Positions 48,945-58,340 are shown, counted from the first letter of the stretch. The stretch: 64,000 nucleotides of DNA from Neomelitea salexigens DSM 19753 (GCF_000422345.1 NZ_KE383819.1:75517-139516); one strand, 5' to 3'. The notes: a model not told the origin generated them from the letters alone. A program made the numbers and translations.

Positions 48945-49622
48945 TCACCTCTCTGAAAGCCAATTTCCATCAGTAAGATCATATTTTTTTAATTTTTTCG
49001 CAGGAACTCCACCATATATGGAAAATGGCTCCAATATACCGGAAACCACCGCACCCGCAGCAACTATCGTACCTTCACCAATTTTTGAGCCCGCTAATAT
49101 CTTTACACCCGCACCAATCCAGACGTTCTTTTCTAGAACAATTTCTGCCCCTTCTTCACCCATGTTAAATCCGATTTGAGGGCTGCTAATAATATGATTT
49201 GATGCGACTACCGAAGTATCCTTCGCTATTATGACATTTTCCCCTATGGTGATAGGCCCGCCAAAATATGATTGAAGCAACACATTAGGCCCAACAAAAA
49301 CATCATCGCCTAACCTAATTGAACCATTACGAGGAGCGATAGACACACCGTCCTCTAGTATTACTCTGTTTCCAATTTCAAGCTGACCTGAGAACTTATT
49401 ACCGAAAATAAAACTTATATTGCCGAGGCAGCGAAGATAGTTTCCCACTACCAGTCTTTCTGGGCGACCACGGAAAACCAACGCGCCATAATACTGACCA
49501 AAGGACTTTGACTTGTACAAATTAAAATTGAAATTCAAAGTCGCCTTCATTATCATTAAGCGCAGCAATGCAATTGGCGTAAAATATAAAATACGAAATA
49601 CTTCAAAAATATTTTTATTCAT
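48945..49622 (-). CDS. Left-handed beta-helix acyltransferase
   Basis: A 225-residue hexapeptide-repeat acetyl/acyltransferase. The repeats are visible from about 80 on, for example ILEDGVSIAPRNGSIRLGDDVFVG and VWIGAGVKILAGSKIG, the latter followed by GTIVAAGAVVSG, which is typical of sugar O- or N-acetyltransferases such as WbbJ. The catalytic His is probable in the SNHIISSPQ segment. It overlaps the upstream HP-motif gene by eight bases. The acetyl group could go to any sugar of the repeat unit. Confidence 0.87.
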   Translation of the reverse strand: MNKNIFEVFRILYFTPIALLRLMIMKATLNFNFNLYKSKSFGQYYGALVFRGRPERLVVGNYLRCLGNISFIFGNKFSGQLEIGNRVILEDGVSIAPRNGSIRLGDDVFVGPNVLLQSYFGGPITIGENVIIAKDTSVVASNHIISSPQIGFNMGEEGAEIVLEKNVWIGAGVKILAGSKIGEGTIVAAGAVVSGILEPFSIYGGVPAKKLKKYDLTDGNWLSER

Positions 49623-50823
49623 TCGGTTGACACTCGCCGAAATAATATGCCGGATTATTTAACCCACTTAAAATCTCGTCATCGACTAACAATTCATAAA
49701 GCTCATTAGCGTCTGAAAACTCTTTGAAACCTACGCCATAGAACTCATCATTACCACTAAGATATTGAAGCACAGGAAGCTCATAGAACTGTGACTCGAA
49801 AAGAGTTGTTGAGTTGAATCCTAAAACTGCGCGAAATCCCCCAGCATACTCATCTTCAAGTAATTTTTTTTCTGAAACACTAATTCCATTAACTCGACAT
49901 AAATCAGAAATTTTATTCCTGTTTAAAGAAGGATGAGGACGCACAACAAATTGATAATTAAAAAATATGTCATCTGACAATATTTTTAACAATTTAACTA
50001 TTTCCTGATCATAGGTTATCCGAGGCAAACAAACCAACACTCGCCTTGAGCCAGGCTTAAAAGATGAGGAGAAACTGCGATTTTTATATAATGGATTACC
50101 AACAACATCGATTTTAGTAAATGGCTCCAAGTAATCTTTGAGCTGATCCCGAGTAAACGCTCCCCATGCATAGAATATTTCTGCCGTTGAAAAATACATA
50201 CCTATCATCTCGAACGGAACTTCATTTTTATATTCATAATACATACCATGCTGAAGCGTATATGTTTTAACCCCCGAATATCGCATTAACAGTGTAATTA
50301 CGCTCTCATACTCATAAGAACTATTAAAGCTAAGGCAGGTACGGAATTTAGATGCGTCTATTTTTTTCTCAAAATAGTTTAACGAAGCCAGTGCGGGATA
50401 AACCGACATAAACAAATGAAAGTACTGACCGGAGTTAGCGGCGACAGAAAATTTATGCGCGGCTATAAAAGCGTACACGTCAAAATTAAATCTCCAGCCT
50501 CTTATCTGACCACTTACCGCCAAACGCTCAAAGTCTATACCCATTTTTTCAATATATGCATCCGCCAATCTTTCATAATCGTGTCTGATAATACTGTATA
50601 TGTATAACGCATCACTTTTAGAGCCGAAATGCTTCAACCGAGGAACAAAGAAAAATATTTTAATTAAGGCTTTAATTTTTTTAATCGCGCCTTTACCTGC
50701 GAAATGGTATACCGTTACGGCTAGGAAATACGCGCTTAATTTTTCTAAGGGAATTCTTTTGTATTCTAAACCAGACAAAGCCCTTACCAGGCTCAAATAA
50801 GTCTTGTATCTCACGTTATCCAA
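49615..50823 (-). CDS. Putative GT-B glycosyltransferase with HP motif
   Basis: A 402-residue protein of no sharply recognised family. In the middle, YTLQHGMYYEY and then FYAWGAFTRDQLKDYL look like the donor-side half of a GT-B enzyme. Near residue 300 is VVRPHPSLNR, an HP motif as seen in bacterial sialyl- and Kdo-transferases that use CMP-sugars. VGNPLY precedes it. Sitting next to HAD phosphatase, cytidylyltransferase and aldolase genes, it may transfer the CMP-activated product. This is an inference from motif and context; CDP-glycerol transferase-like proteins share similar motifs. Confidence 0.62.
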   Translation of the reverse strand: MDNVRYKTYLSLVRALSGLEYKRIPLEKLSAYFLAVTVYHFAGKGAIKKIKALIKIFFFVPRLKHFGSKSDALYIYSIIRHDYERLADAYIEKMGIDFERLAVSGQIRGWRFNFDVYAFIAAHKFSVAANSGQYFHLFMSVYPALASLNYFEKKIDASKFRTCLSFNSSYEYESVITLLMRYSGVKTYTLQHGMYYEYKNEVPFEMIGMYFSTAEIFYAWGAFTRDQLKDYLEPFTKIDVVGNPLYKNRSFSSSFKPGSRRVLVCLPRITYDQEIVKLLKILSDDIFFNYQFVVRPHPSLNRNKISDLCRVNGISVSEKKLLEDEYAGGFRAVLGFNSTTLFESQFYELPVLQYLSGNDEFYGVGFKEFSDANELYELLVDDEILSGLNNPAYYFGECQPNE

Positions 50824-50870
50824 TTAAACACCGTATCTAAAATAGGTTTTCGCAGACATTCTGCCAAATA

Positions 50871-51545
50871 CTAATCAACAAAATTTGCCAGCTTTGACTT
50901 GCTAGTGTAACCGTTCTCCAGTAGCCAATACTTCCACGCATCAACCTCAGTCCATTGAGTCATGAACACGAAATCAATGCTCGCTTCAACTGCAACCTTC
51001 GCATCATATTTACTATCACCTAGGAATAGCGCTGGCTGCCTGATATTGTTCGCTCGAATTTCACGCGCTAGGATCTGCTCTTTGGTATCTGGGCTCCCAT
51101 ATATACCACCGTTAAAATAACGTGCGATATTGCGCTTTTTAAAGACCTCACGTAATTCAGCCTGATCTCCGCCAGACACAATAAGCCACGTTGAGTCCGG
51201 AGTTTTATCTCGAAGCTCCGCCAGTTTTTCCGCCACCCCACAAGTCAATAAGCCTGACTTAACTGCTGATGAAAACTTACCTAATAGCTCTCTGAGCTCA
51301 GCATCACATACTTCACTTTTACCGACAATCTCTGTTAGAAAATATCTAAATTTAGCGTATCTTGAAACCCCGCCATTTGCGACGTGGTATTCAATCAATT
51401 TGTTAGCGCATTCCAGGCCATAATGCTTGGAAGCCTCATAGAAAGCTGCCGTCTTAACTTTATTCGAGTCTAAAACAACACCATCGCAATCAAAAACCAA
51501 GGTTTTGTATTGGCTAATATCTTTAATCATTTTTTCACAAGCCAA
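50871..51545 (-). CDS. HAD superfamily hydrolase
   Basis: A 224-residue HAD phosphatase. FDCDGVVLDSN (about 17-27) holds the nucleophile Asp and the acid/base Asp, SGGDQAE the motif II Ser, and FLGDSKYDA the motif IV acids. The cap is helical (about 35-100). It starts within the last codons of the cytidylyltransferase (19-base overlap), so the two are tightly coupled. In CMP-Kdo and CMP-sialic acid pathways a HAD enzyme removes the phosphate of the keto-acid before activation; the same job is inferred here. Confidence 0.87.
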   Translation of the reverse strand: MACEKMIKDISQYKTLVFDCDGVVLDSNKVKTAAFYEASKHYGLECANKLIEYHVANGGVSRYAKFRYFLTEIVGKSEVCDAELRELLGKFSSAVKSGLLTCGVAEKLAELRDKTPDSTWLIVSGGDQAELREVFKKRNIARYFNGGIYGSPDTKEQILAREIRANNIRQPALFLGDSKYDAKVAVEASIDFVFMTQWTEVDAWKYWLLENGYTSKSKLANFVD

Positions 51546-52207
51546 TCAAAACCATATTTTTTATATGCAAATTCCGCAAACTCAAAGTCTAAAATATCAT
51601 CCACATCAATTGACTGAACTTTATCCAAGGCAACAAACTTCGGCTTAGTACCAACAACATTACCGCGCTCAAACATTAATGCTTTGCTGATAATAGTTAT
51701 TGCAAAGTTAAGTGATACGATATCAGGCAAGTCCTGGCTTTTTGGTGTTTGATCAAGCTCGTAATTAATCGGCACTCCGTTCTGCCAAAGGAACTTTTTC
51801 TCTGGCGACACTGAGTTAATGCTGTCATACAACCCCATCCCGTCGAGATATTCACGGATCGCAAATTCGTACGTTGCAGCCTTTAGCATTGGGCTCGTCG
51901 TTTGCGCCATCATCAAAATATCTGTATCTGTTACTTCTGCGATGTGCCTCCAATGCACATCATTAGTAACGCTTGAACTTGCAAAATCAGGTTTGCGCCG
52001 ATGAATAGATACGCCCATTTCTTCAGCAATCTCAATGGAGCGCTCGCAATCGGTATTGACCAAAATCTGATCGATGCCTTGCACATGCTTCAGAACCTTT
52101 AACTTAAGTTCAAGCAGGGAGGTATCCGCAAATGGGCGCGTGTTTTTTGAAATAACACGCTGGGACCCTTTTCGAACAGGCACAACTGCAACTATTCTTT
52201 TCGACAT
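51527..52207 (-). CDS. CMP-sugar (acylneuraminate/ulosonate-type) cytidylyltransferase
   Basis: A 226-residue member of the NeuA/KdsB/PseF cytidylyltransferase family, which activates 2-keto-3-deoxy sugar acids with CTP. The N-terminal VVPVRKGSQRVISKNTRPF is the CTP-binding loop, and VNTDCERSIEIAEEMG follows. DVHWRHI and QTTSPM align with the sugar-binding region. The end has IDVDDILDFEFAE as in CMP-NeuAc synthetases. It starts one base after the aldolase gene. No NeuB, KdsA or PseB genes accompany it, so the substrate may be unusual. Confidence 0.88.
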   Translation of the reverse strand: MSKRIVAVVPVRKGSQRVISKNTRPFADTSLLELKLKVLKHVQGIDQILVNTDCERSIEIAEEMGVSIHRRKPDFASSSVTNDVHWRHIAEVTDTDILMMAQTTSPMLKAATYEFAIREYLDGMGLYDSINSVSPEKKFLWQNGVPINYELDQTPKSQDLPDIVSLNFAITIISKALMFERGNVVGTKPKFVALDKVQSIDVDDILDFEFAEFAYKKYGFDWLVKK

Positions 52208-52208
52208 A

Positions 52209-52970
52209 TCATTTATTACTCACTATTTCTTTAATCTTTGACATAAAAATATTTACGTCAACTGAATATGCAATGTAACTAAAACCTTCCTCCTTAAGCG
52301 ATGCATTACGATGCAGACTGTCGGAGAAGCTTCCCAGTAAGACACCTTTTGCTTTGGCCTTACTCGAAATCCGCCTCATTAAATCAAGCACTTCCGGAGA
52401 GTCCACCTGTCCCGGCTTGCCTACCGATTGAGATAAATCATATGGACCGATAAACAGAATATCGAAACCATCTACGTCGAGGATCGCGTCTAGGTTCTCT
52501 ATTCCCTCCACACCTTCAACCTGTAGAATCAGGAGGGTATTATTCGCTTTTCTAAGATAATCTTGCTTGGGTTGCTCACCAAAGTCTGCCGCCTTAACAT
52601 AACAACAAACTCCGCGCATTCCATTGGGATGATATTTGGCGGCTTTGACAGCAACTGCAGCTTGTTCTGCAGTAGCGATATTTGGTACTTGCACGCCCAA
52701 CGCACCAGCATCCAAAGCGGATCCTATTGCATGTGAATCAACACCCTTCACACGAACAACTGGCACTAAACCAGCCATTATTGCCGCTCGTGTATGATGA
52801 TGTATCGTCGGCAATGGTACTGGCCCATGCTCCATGTCAAGAATAATAAAATCCATGCCACCATAACCGACTGCAGCAACAAAATCGGAATCAAGAGTTT
52901 TACTAAATAGGCCTAGGCAAGGTTCTTCACCTAATTTTTTTTTAAATTTAAATAATATGTCTTGATTCAT
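52209..52970 (-). CDS. HpcH/HpaI family (pyruvate-type) aldolase
   Basis: A 253-residue class II aldolase of the HpcH/HpaI family, which condenses pyruvate with an aldehyde or cleaves 2-keto-3-deoxy acids. DMEHGPVPL has the conserved His48, VPVVRVKG the substrate Arg near 73, and LQVEGVEGIEN and IGPYDLSQS carry the metal-binding Glu and Asp. ALDAGALGVQVPNI is also typical. It lies two bases from the fused aldolase gene upstream and one base from the cytidylyltransferase downstream, which points to synthesis of a 2-keto-3-deoxy sugar acid rather than catabolism. Confidence 0.9.
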   Translation of the reverse strand: MNQDILFKFKKKLGEEPCLGLFSKTLDSDFVAAVGYGGMDFIILDMEHGPVPLPTIHHHTRAAIMAGLVPVVRVKGVDSHAIGSALDAGALGVQVPNIATAEQAAVAVKAAKYHPNGMRGVCCYVKAADFGEQPKQDYLRKANNTLLILQVEGVEGIENLDAILDVDGFDILFIGPYDLSQSVGKPGQVDSPEVLDLMRRISSKAKAKGVLLGSFSDSLHRNASLKEEGFSYIAYSVDVNIFMSKIKEIVSNK

Positions 52971-52972
52971 AA

Positions 52973-54616
52973 TTATAACTGTCCGTATATCGACGCTGCC
53001 GGAATTTGATAAGTGGTCGGCGTAAGCGATACTAATGGAATACTTCCATCAGCTTCGCAAAATAGCCTAAACATCTCATTCATTTCACTGTTACGAACAT
53101 CCCCGGTTGAGTACCCATCAAAACCAACCAAGAATATTTTTCTGGCCTTCCCACTCGCCGCCACAGCTAACGCATAAACAGCGACCATTGCAGCGGGAAC
53201 CAAACAATGGCTTTCATTAAATTCAAAAACCCCTTCTTTTACCCCTAAACCGAAGTCTAATATTTCTTTAGCCATCAACTCATTTCTAACATCATTTGGC
53301 AGCATACTTGCGGGCGTTAAGATCGGCTCAGGTAGCGAGAGATGCTCAGCGCAATCAGCGAGCAATCTAACGGGATGACATGCAGCCCTAACATTAATCA
53401 AATCCGCTGAAATAATTTGTTGCGTATTTAACGCTATAACAAAGGGAGCCTTTTCCTTTATAAAGGATTCTATAGCCGCCTTATGTCGCATAACACCAGG
53501 GCCAGTACCAATGATTAATACGTCTCTATCATTGATTAGCTCCTGGGGGCACCATTGTCCCTTCGGGGTACCCGAATAAAAATGCCTCGCCCCTTCAAGA
53601 AGATTACTACTAAATTTCTTCCCTCCCTCTAGCTTAAGGTGATTTATTACAGCAAGAATATCTTCTTCGTTGAATCGGTTATCTGACAGCATCTCCTGCA
53701 CATAAGATGGATGAATGCCATACTTTCCCGCGAGGTAATAGTATGGATTTGTACCCCAGCCATATTCATTCTGCATTGGCTTGAAATGTTTTCGAATCAA
53801 CTCGAACAATTTGATCGGATTCGATTTCACATTTCTCTGCTCCTGTAAGGCTAATGCTAGATATTCAGTTTGGGAATTACCCGGCCCTCTTCCCATACCA
53901 GTAACAGTGCTGTCTACCCATAAAACTCCATCTCGAACCGCCCGCTGTGTATTTGCTATAGCAAGCCCCATATTGTCATGTGTATGAATACCTAACTCAC
54001 AATTCGCCCCACGCTTAAATGCCGTAATTATTTTTGATGTTTTTTCTGGATCTAAACTCCCCATACTGTCGGCAAAATACAAAGCATCAATTGGATAATC
54101 TCTCGCTTCAAGAGCGAGTGCTGTAACTTCTTCTGCTGTTCTTTCAGCAACCTGCATTAGGTTAAAACCTACCAAATAGCCCGCATTCTTTAGCCAACTC
54201 GCTGCAGGCAAACACGCCCTAAATTCGTGGACATGACAGGCTATTCGAACAAGAGTCACTGGGGAGTATTCTTTCAACTTAAATAAAACACTAAGCTTTT
54301 CAGTCAGAAAACCTTCAACATCAGATACTGAACTCCCTGATTTAGGCAAAAGCTCAGACCCATTTACCATTACACCAATTTTCGACGAAAGTTCTTTTGG
54401 AATATTCAAATTTGAAATAAACTTATCGGTACTGTATGCGCACCCCCCTTTAAAGCCATTATTATTGAGCGAACGAAACCCTATTTCGACATAGTCCACA
54501 TTCAACGCAGCCATTGCAAGAAGATAATCGTCTATTAACTCCGGACTAAAATCCCAATGATTGTAATATCCACCGTCGCGAAGAGTGCAATCGAGTAGTT
54601 TTATTCCGTCTTTCAT
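52973..54616 (-). CDS. DRE-TIM (HMGL-like) aldolase fused to an unknown C-terminal domain
   Basis: A 547-residue two-domain protein. The N-terminal TIM barrel (about 1-290) has LDCTLRDGGYYNHWDF (8-23) and the metal-binding HTHDN (211-215), followed by GMGRGPGN; it belongs to the 4-hydroxy-2-oxovalerate aldolase/HMG-CoA lyase-like family. The C-terminal domain (about 365-547) opens with DVLIIGTGPGVMRHKAAIE, a Rossmann-like loop, and ends FLVGFDGYSTGD. It resembles DUF115/MptE-like domains, though not firmly. The whole lies between wzx and a second aldolase and overlaps wzx by four bases. The function is unknown; a pyruvate-dependent C-C bond formation is inferred. Confidence 0.78.
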   Translation of the reverse strand: MKDGIKLLDCTLRDGGYYNHWDFSPELIDDYLLAMAALNVDYVEIGFRSLNNNGFKGGCAYSTDKFISNLNIPKELSSKIGVMVNGSELLPKSGSSVSDVEGFLTEKLSVLFKLKEYSPVTLVRIACHVHEFRACLPAASWLKNAGYLVGFNLMQVAERTAEEVTALALEARDYPIDALYFADSMGSLDPEKTSKIITAFKRGANCELGIHTHDNMGLAIANTQRAVRDGVLWVDSTVTGMGRGPGNSQTEYLALALQEQRNVKSNPIKLFELIRKHFKPMQNEYGWGTNPYYYLAGKYGIHPSYVQEMLSDNRFNEEDILAVINHLKLEGGKKFSSNLLEGARHFYSGTPKGQWCPQELINDRDVLIIGTGPGVMRHKAAIESFIKEKAPFVIALNTQQIISADLINVRAACHPVRLLADCAEHLSLPEPILTPASMLPNDVRNELMAKEILDFGLGVKEGVFEFNESHCLVPAAMVAVYALAVAASGKARKIFLVGFDGYSTGDVRNSEMNEMFRLFCEADGSIPLVSLTPTTYQIPAASIYGQL

Positions 54617-55965
54617 GACTTAGGCATCTCTTTAAATAAAAAATTTAATGTAATAGCATTGTTACATATTCGGACGAGCGACTTTAAACTGCTATCCGTA
54701 TAATTAATCAAATAGTTTGCAATTAATATTGTAATTAATGTTGCAGCTGCAGCACCTTCCATCCCATAAATTGGTATAAAAAAATAATTCAAAATTACAT
54801 TTATTAATAAAGCGATCAATGTTCTAAGAGCTATCTTCGTCTCTAAGCCCTCTACAGTCAAATAGCGTGACGTAACTGCACCCAATCCTGTAAATGCAAC
54901 CGCCCACATTGAAATAATCAGCGCATTTGTAGCACCAAGATATTCCGAACCAAAAGTAAGCAACACAACGGAATCACCGAAAATGGAAATTATTATCGCG
55001 ACACCAATACCGGGCCAAAAAACGAGGGCGAATAGCTTCGCCATTCCGTCCTCGTAACGATAAGCCGAATGCGCCTTCAATTTAACAATTGCTGGCAAAA
55101 GCGAAATACTTATTACGTATGGAACAATCACCCAACCTTCATATATTTTAGCTGCCGCGGAATAAAGCCCAAGGTCATGCGCACCCAGCATATTTTTGAT
55201 CATTAACTGATCAATCCTCATATACAAAACTGCTGCAACACCCGACAGCACCATCGGCCATGCACTGCGCAGCAAGGGCTTGACCAAGTAGGCCTTGAAA
55301 TTCAACAGAAACCTCACTTGCCCCAAACGCACATGCATTAGAGATAACAAGATTGCTATAATTACTTGATCTAGAGCATAAGCAGCTGCAAACCAAAATA
55401 TATCAGCCTGAACCACGACTAGAGAAATTTTAACAACCGAGCCTAACGCCAACGCGCTAGACTTCGCTAACGAGGAGTACTTTGCCTTTACCTGAGACTG
55501 GAAATTATAGTCAATAGCCAAAAAGGACTGGAAAATCATTCCAATAGATATAATCCAAATATATAACTGGATTTCGCTATCTTTTTCAAAAAAATAAGTC
55601 ATTAATGCTAAACAAAAATTACTTAACAACGCCGCAATGAGCATAAGCCAAAAAGCCGTACCAAGATATGACTCCCGACTTTCGGAGTGGCGAGCTAGAT
55701 CACGAACCAGTATACTCTCCATACCTAATCTACTGACAACCATAAAAACTGCTACTACAGCCAGCGCATAACTAATGACACCAAAGCGCTCAGGGCCCAA
55801 ATAACGAGCCACATAAATACTTACAAATAACGCAGCAATAATTTTTAGTGCGTACTCGGATATCATCCACGACGAATTCACAAGGTACCCAATAAGTGCT
55901 TTATTTCCTCTCAGGCGCTTAAGATTGACTCTCACCAAGTTGGGCCTCTTAAATTTTCGAAACAA
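54613..55965 (-). CDS. wzx: Oligosaccharide flippase Wzx
   Basis: A 450-residue membrane protein of the MATE/MVF-like polysaccharide transporter family with about twelve to fourteen helices. SIYVARYLGPERFGVISYALAV is the typical N-terminal signature, and RIDQLMIKNMLGAHDLGLYSAAAK is the conserved second block. It flips undecaprenyl-linked repeat units across the inner membrane. It follows wcaJ and overlaps the DRE-TIM aldolase start by four bases. Confidence 0.93.
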   Translation of the reverse strand: MFRKFKRPNLVRVNLKRLRGNKALIGYLVNSSWMISEYALKIIAALFVSIYVARYLGPERFGVISYALAVVAVFMVVSRLGMESILVRDLARHSESRESYLGTAFWLMLIAALLSNFCLALMTYFFEKDSEIQLYIWIISIGMIFQSFLAIDYNFQSQVKAKYSSLAKSSALALGSVVKISLVVVQADIFWFAAAYALDQVIIAILLSLMHVRLGQVRFLLNFKAYLVKPLLRSAWPMVLSGVAAVLYMRIDQLMIKNMLGAHDLGLYSAAAKIYEGWVIVPYVISISLLPAIVKLKAHSAYRYEDGMAKLFALVFWPGIGVAIIISIFGDSVVLLTFGSEYLGATNALIISMWAVAFTGLGAVTSRYLTVEGLETKIALRTLIALLINVILNYFFIPIYGMEGAAAATLITILIANYLINYTDSSLKSLVRICNNAITLNFLFKEMPKS

Positions 55966-56040
55966 GCTAGCTCCGCCCTGGCTAATAACTTATCAACCAA
56001 ACTGAGGCTTAATCTAACCATCCATAACCGATGCGCTTTG

Positions 56041-57489
56041 CTATGCAGAGCTAGTAAGGAAGCCGCGAAAAATTGTAAGAAATGTTATGCGCAAATCAAA
56101 CCACACCGACCAATGCCGAATATAAAACAAATCAAACTCAATCCGCTTTTCCATTTTTTCAATAGTGTCTGTTTCACCACGCCAGCCATTTATCTGCGCC
56201 CAACCAGTAATTCCAGGCTTAACCAAGTGGCGCTGCATGTAGCCGTCAATTTTGTCGCGATATAGCTCATTGTGAGCCACCGCATGAGGACGCGGACCAA
56301 CAATACTCATAGAGCCCTGAAGAACATTGATAAACTGGGGGAGTTCATCTAGTGACGTTTTTCGAATAAACGCCCCGACTTTAGTAATACGCGCATCACC
56401 CTTAGTGGCTTGCTTAACCACATCGCCGTTATCACAAGTGGTCATACTACGAAACTTCCACACCTCAATTTCCTCGCCATTGATCCCGTAACGACGCTGC
56501 TTGAAAATAATAGGGCCGGGCGAGGTAAATTTAACTGCTGCCGCAATAATGAGCATAGGAATGGCAATTAAGCATAAGATGATGGAGCTAAGCACTACAT
56601 CCTCTATACGCTTTACCGCTGAGTCGAAGGAGTCGAAGGGGGTGTCGTAAACGCTTACTACAGGCAGACCACCAATCTCTCGGCTGCGGGCATTTAGCAT
56701 TTTGAAAGTAAACAGGTCCGGCACTACGTGCACACAGCATGAGCTATTGGAAAGCTCTTCTACCAACTCTTTAATGGTTTCCTCTTCGCGCATAGGTAGT
56801 GCAATGTAGATATCGTCAACACTGCCTGCGCGAGCTTCTTTCTTTAAGGCATCGATATTGCCGATGACCTGCAATTTTTCACCACCCTTTTCTGCTGGCA
56901 GTGGGTGGCTACCGATACTCACTCGGTTGTCGTAGAAGCCAGAGATGTCTATGCCCATCCAGGGGCTACCAAGAATACTGCGAGCCAAACTTAAGCCCGG
57001 CTCTTTGGCCCCTACTATGGCGATACGGCGAGTGTTTACCCCCGCTCTACGAAATTCACGCATGATGATGCGCGCTGAAACACGATAAAAACTGATGGAT
57101 ACGGGCACCGCTATCGCCCACGCCACCATTACACCACCACTGTAGCGTTCGGTCATATCGAATAGGAAAACGATGGTCAGCAAAACGCCAATAACCAACG
57201 TCCAGGTGAGGAAAACAGCGCGCACCTCGCCGAATAAGGAGTGACCACGCCACGAAAGGTAGAGGCCGTTTTTATTTGCCAGGATATGGAAACATATGGA
57301 CGTGAGGAAAGCCGCCATTTGCTGGGGCACATCCCACGTATAACCCGCAATGTAAACGAATGCAGCCAGAAGCCCCCACGTTAGCAACACATCAAATAGC
57401 TGATGCATGGCAACCAGCATTGAATGGTGCTGACGAATGAAGCCTCCGTGCCGGACGGATCCGGACGCTTGAACTGGGTTAGTATTCAC
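56041..57489 (-). CDS. wcaJ: Undecaprenyl-phosphate sugar-1-phosphate transferase (WcaJ/WbaP type)
   Basis: A 482-residue initiating transferase that moves glucose-1-P or galactose-1-P from the UDP-sugar to undecaprenyl phosphate. Four N-terminal membrane helices are followed by a CoA-binding-like domain (VGAKEPGLSLARSILG) and the C-terminal catalytic part: FKQRRYGINGEEIEVWKFRSM, TSLDELPQFINVLQG, SIVGPRPHAVAHNE and VKPGITGWAQINGWRGET. The GTG at 57489 has GAGGGA upstream. It is the first gene of the leftward locus and diverges from wzi. Confidence 0.95.
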   Translation of the reverse strand: MNTNPVQASGSVRHGGFIRQHHSMLVAMHQLFDVLLTWGLLAAFVYIAGYTWDVPQQMAAFLTSICFHILANKNGLYLSWRGHSLFGEVRAVFLTWTLVIGVLLTIVFLFDMTERYSGGVMVAWAIAVPVSISFYRVSARIIMREFRRAGVNTRRIAIVGAKEPGLSLARSILGSPWMGIDISGFYDNRVSIGSHPLPAEKGGEKLQVIGNIDALKKEARAGSVDDIYIALPMREEETIKELVEELSNSSCCVHVVPDLFTFKMLNARSREIGGLPVVSVYDTPFDSFDSAVKRIEDVVLSSIILCLIAIPMLIIAAAVKFTSPGPIIFKQRRYGINGEEIEVWKFRSMTTCDNGDVVKQATKGDARITKVGAFIRKTSLDELPQFINVLQGSMSIVGPRPHAVAHNELYRDKIDGYMQRHLVKPGITGWAQINGWRGETDTIEKMEKRIEFDLFYIRHWSVWFDLRITFLTIFRGFLTSSA

Positions 57490-57955
57490 AGCAATTCCCT
57501 CGCTTGATATCGCTGGCCGCTAACATAAATGTATGCTCGGTGTTTAACGTGCTGGCGCCCTTTGCCAAGTGCACTACCTCCATTAGCCGGGGATATTTCT
57601 CACACCATAACCGGGCGTTTACTTACACCTCGATAACCAGCTTTCTTACTTGAACACATTGGAAGGGGGCGCTATTTTGCGCCACATCAGTGCAAAAGCC
57701 AACCGCAAATCTCTAACAAGATGACATAGTGACAAGATTGGCGCAGCGCAGAGCTGCCGCGCTTGTTACCCCGCCCTGCGCTTCGCATTACATCGTAATG
57801 CAGGTTTTGCGCCAATGCTGGCTGAACAACCAGTTTGCCGAGCTCGCTTTGTTCCGGCGCGTAGTGTGACAGCGAATTGCTACGGTTTGGTTAATTTGGG
57901 TGGAGTGTTGAGCGATTCCGGGGGCGTATAGGGCGGTGGTATTGGAGGCGCGCCG

Positions 57956-58340
57956 GCAAAGGTCGCGGTCGGGCCCGCTGCCCAAGACATTCCCTATGGT
58001 CATGGGGCACGGCGTCCTACTAACAGCGCGGGAAGATCATTCGCGGTTAAAACCGCTCCTACAGATACTTCGGTCGCGGGGCACGCTGTCCTACAAGTCT
58101 CGGATGCGCGGCGCACTGGGTTGGTGCGCGGGGTTGTTGGGTGGGTTGTTTTGGTGCGGACGTGAATGTGCGACGAGGTATCAGACATAAGGTATGGTCG
58201 CGGTCAGGCCTGCTACCCAAGACATTCCCTACGGTCATGGGGCACGCTGTCCTACAACAGCCCGCAAACCAACATTCGCGGTTGAAACCGCTCCTACGGA
58301 TACTTCAGTCGCGGTCAGGCCCGCTCCTACGAAAACCAGG
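57956..58340. repeat. REP-like palindrome array 8
   Basis: In the 1-kb divergent region between wcaJ and wzi. It has GGTCGCGGTCGGGCCCGCTGCC, GGTTAAAACCGCTCCTAC, GGTTGAAACCGCTCCTAC and CACGCTGTCCTACAA units, mostly in inverse orientation. The rest of 57490-58512 shows no gene; promoters for both directions must lie here. Confidence 0.88.
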
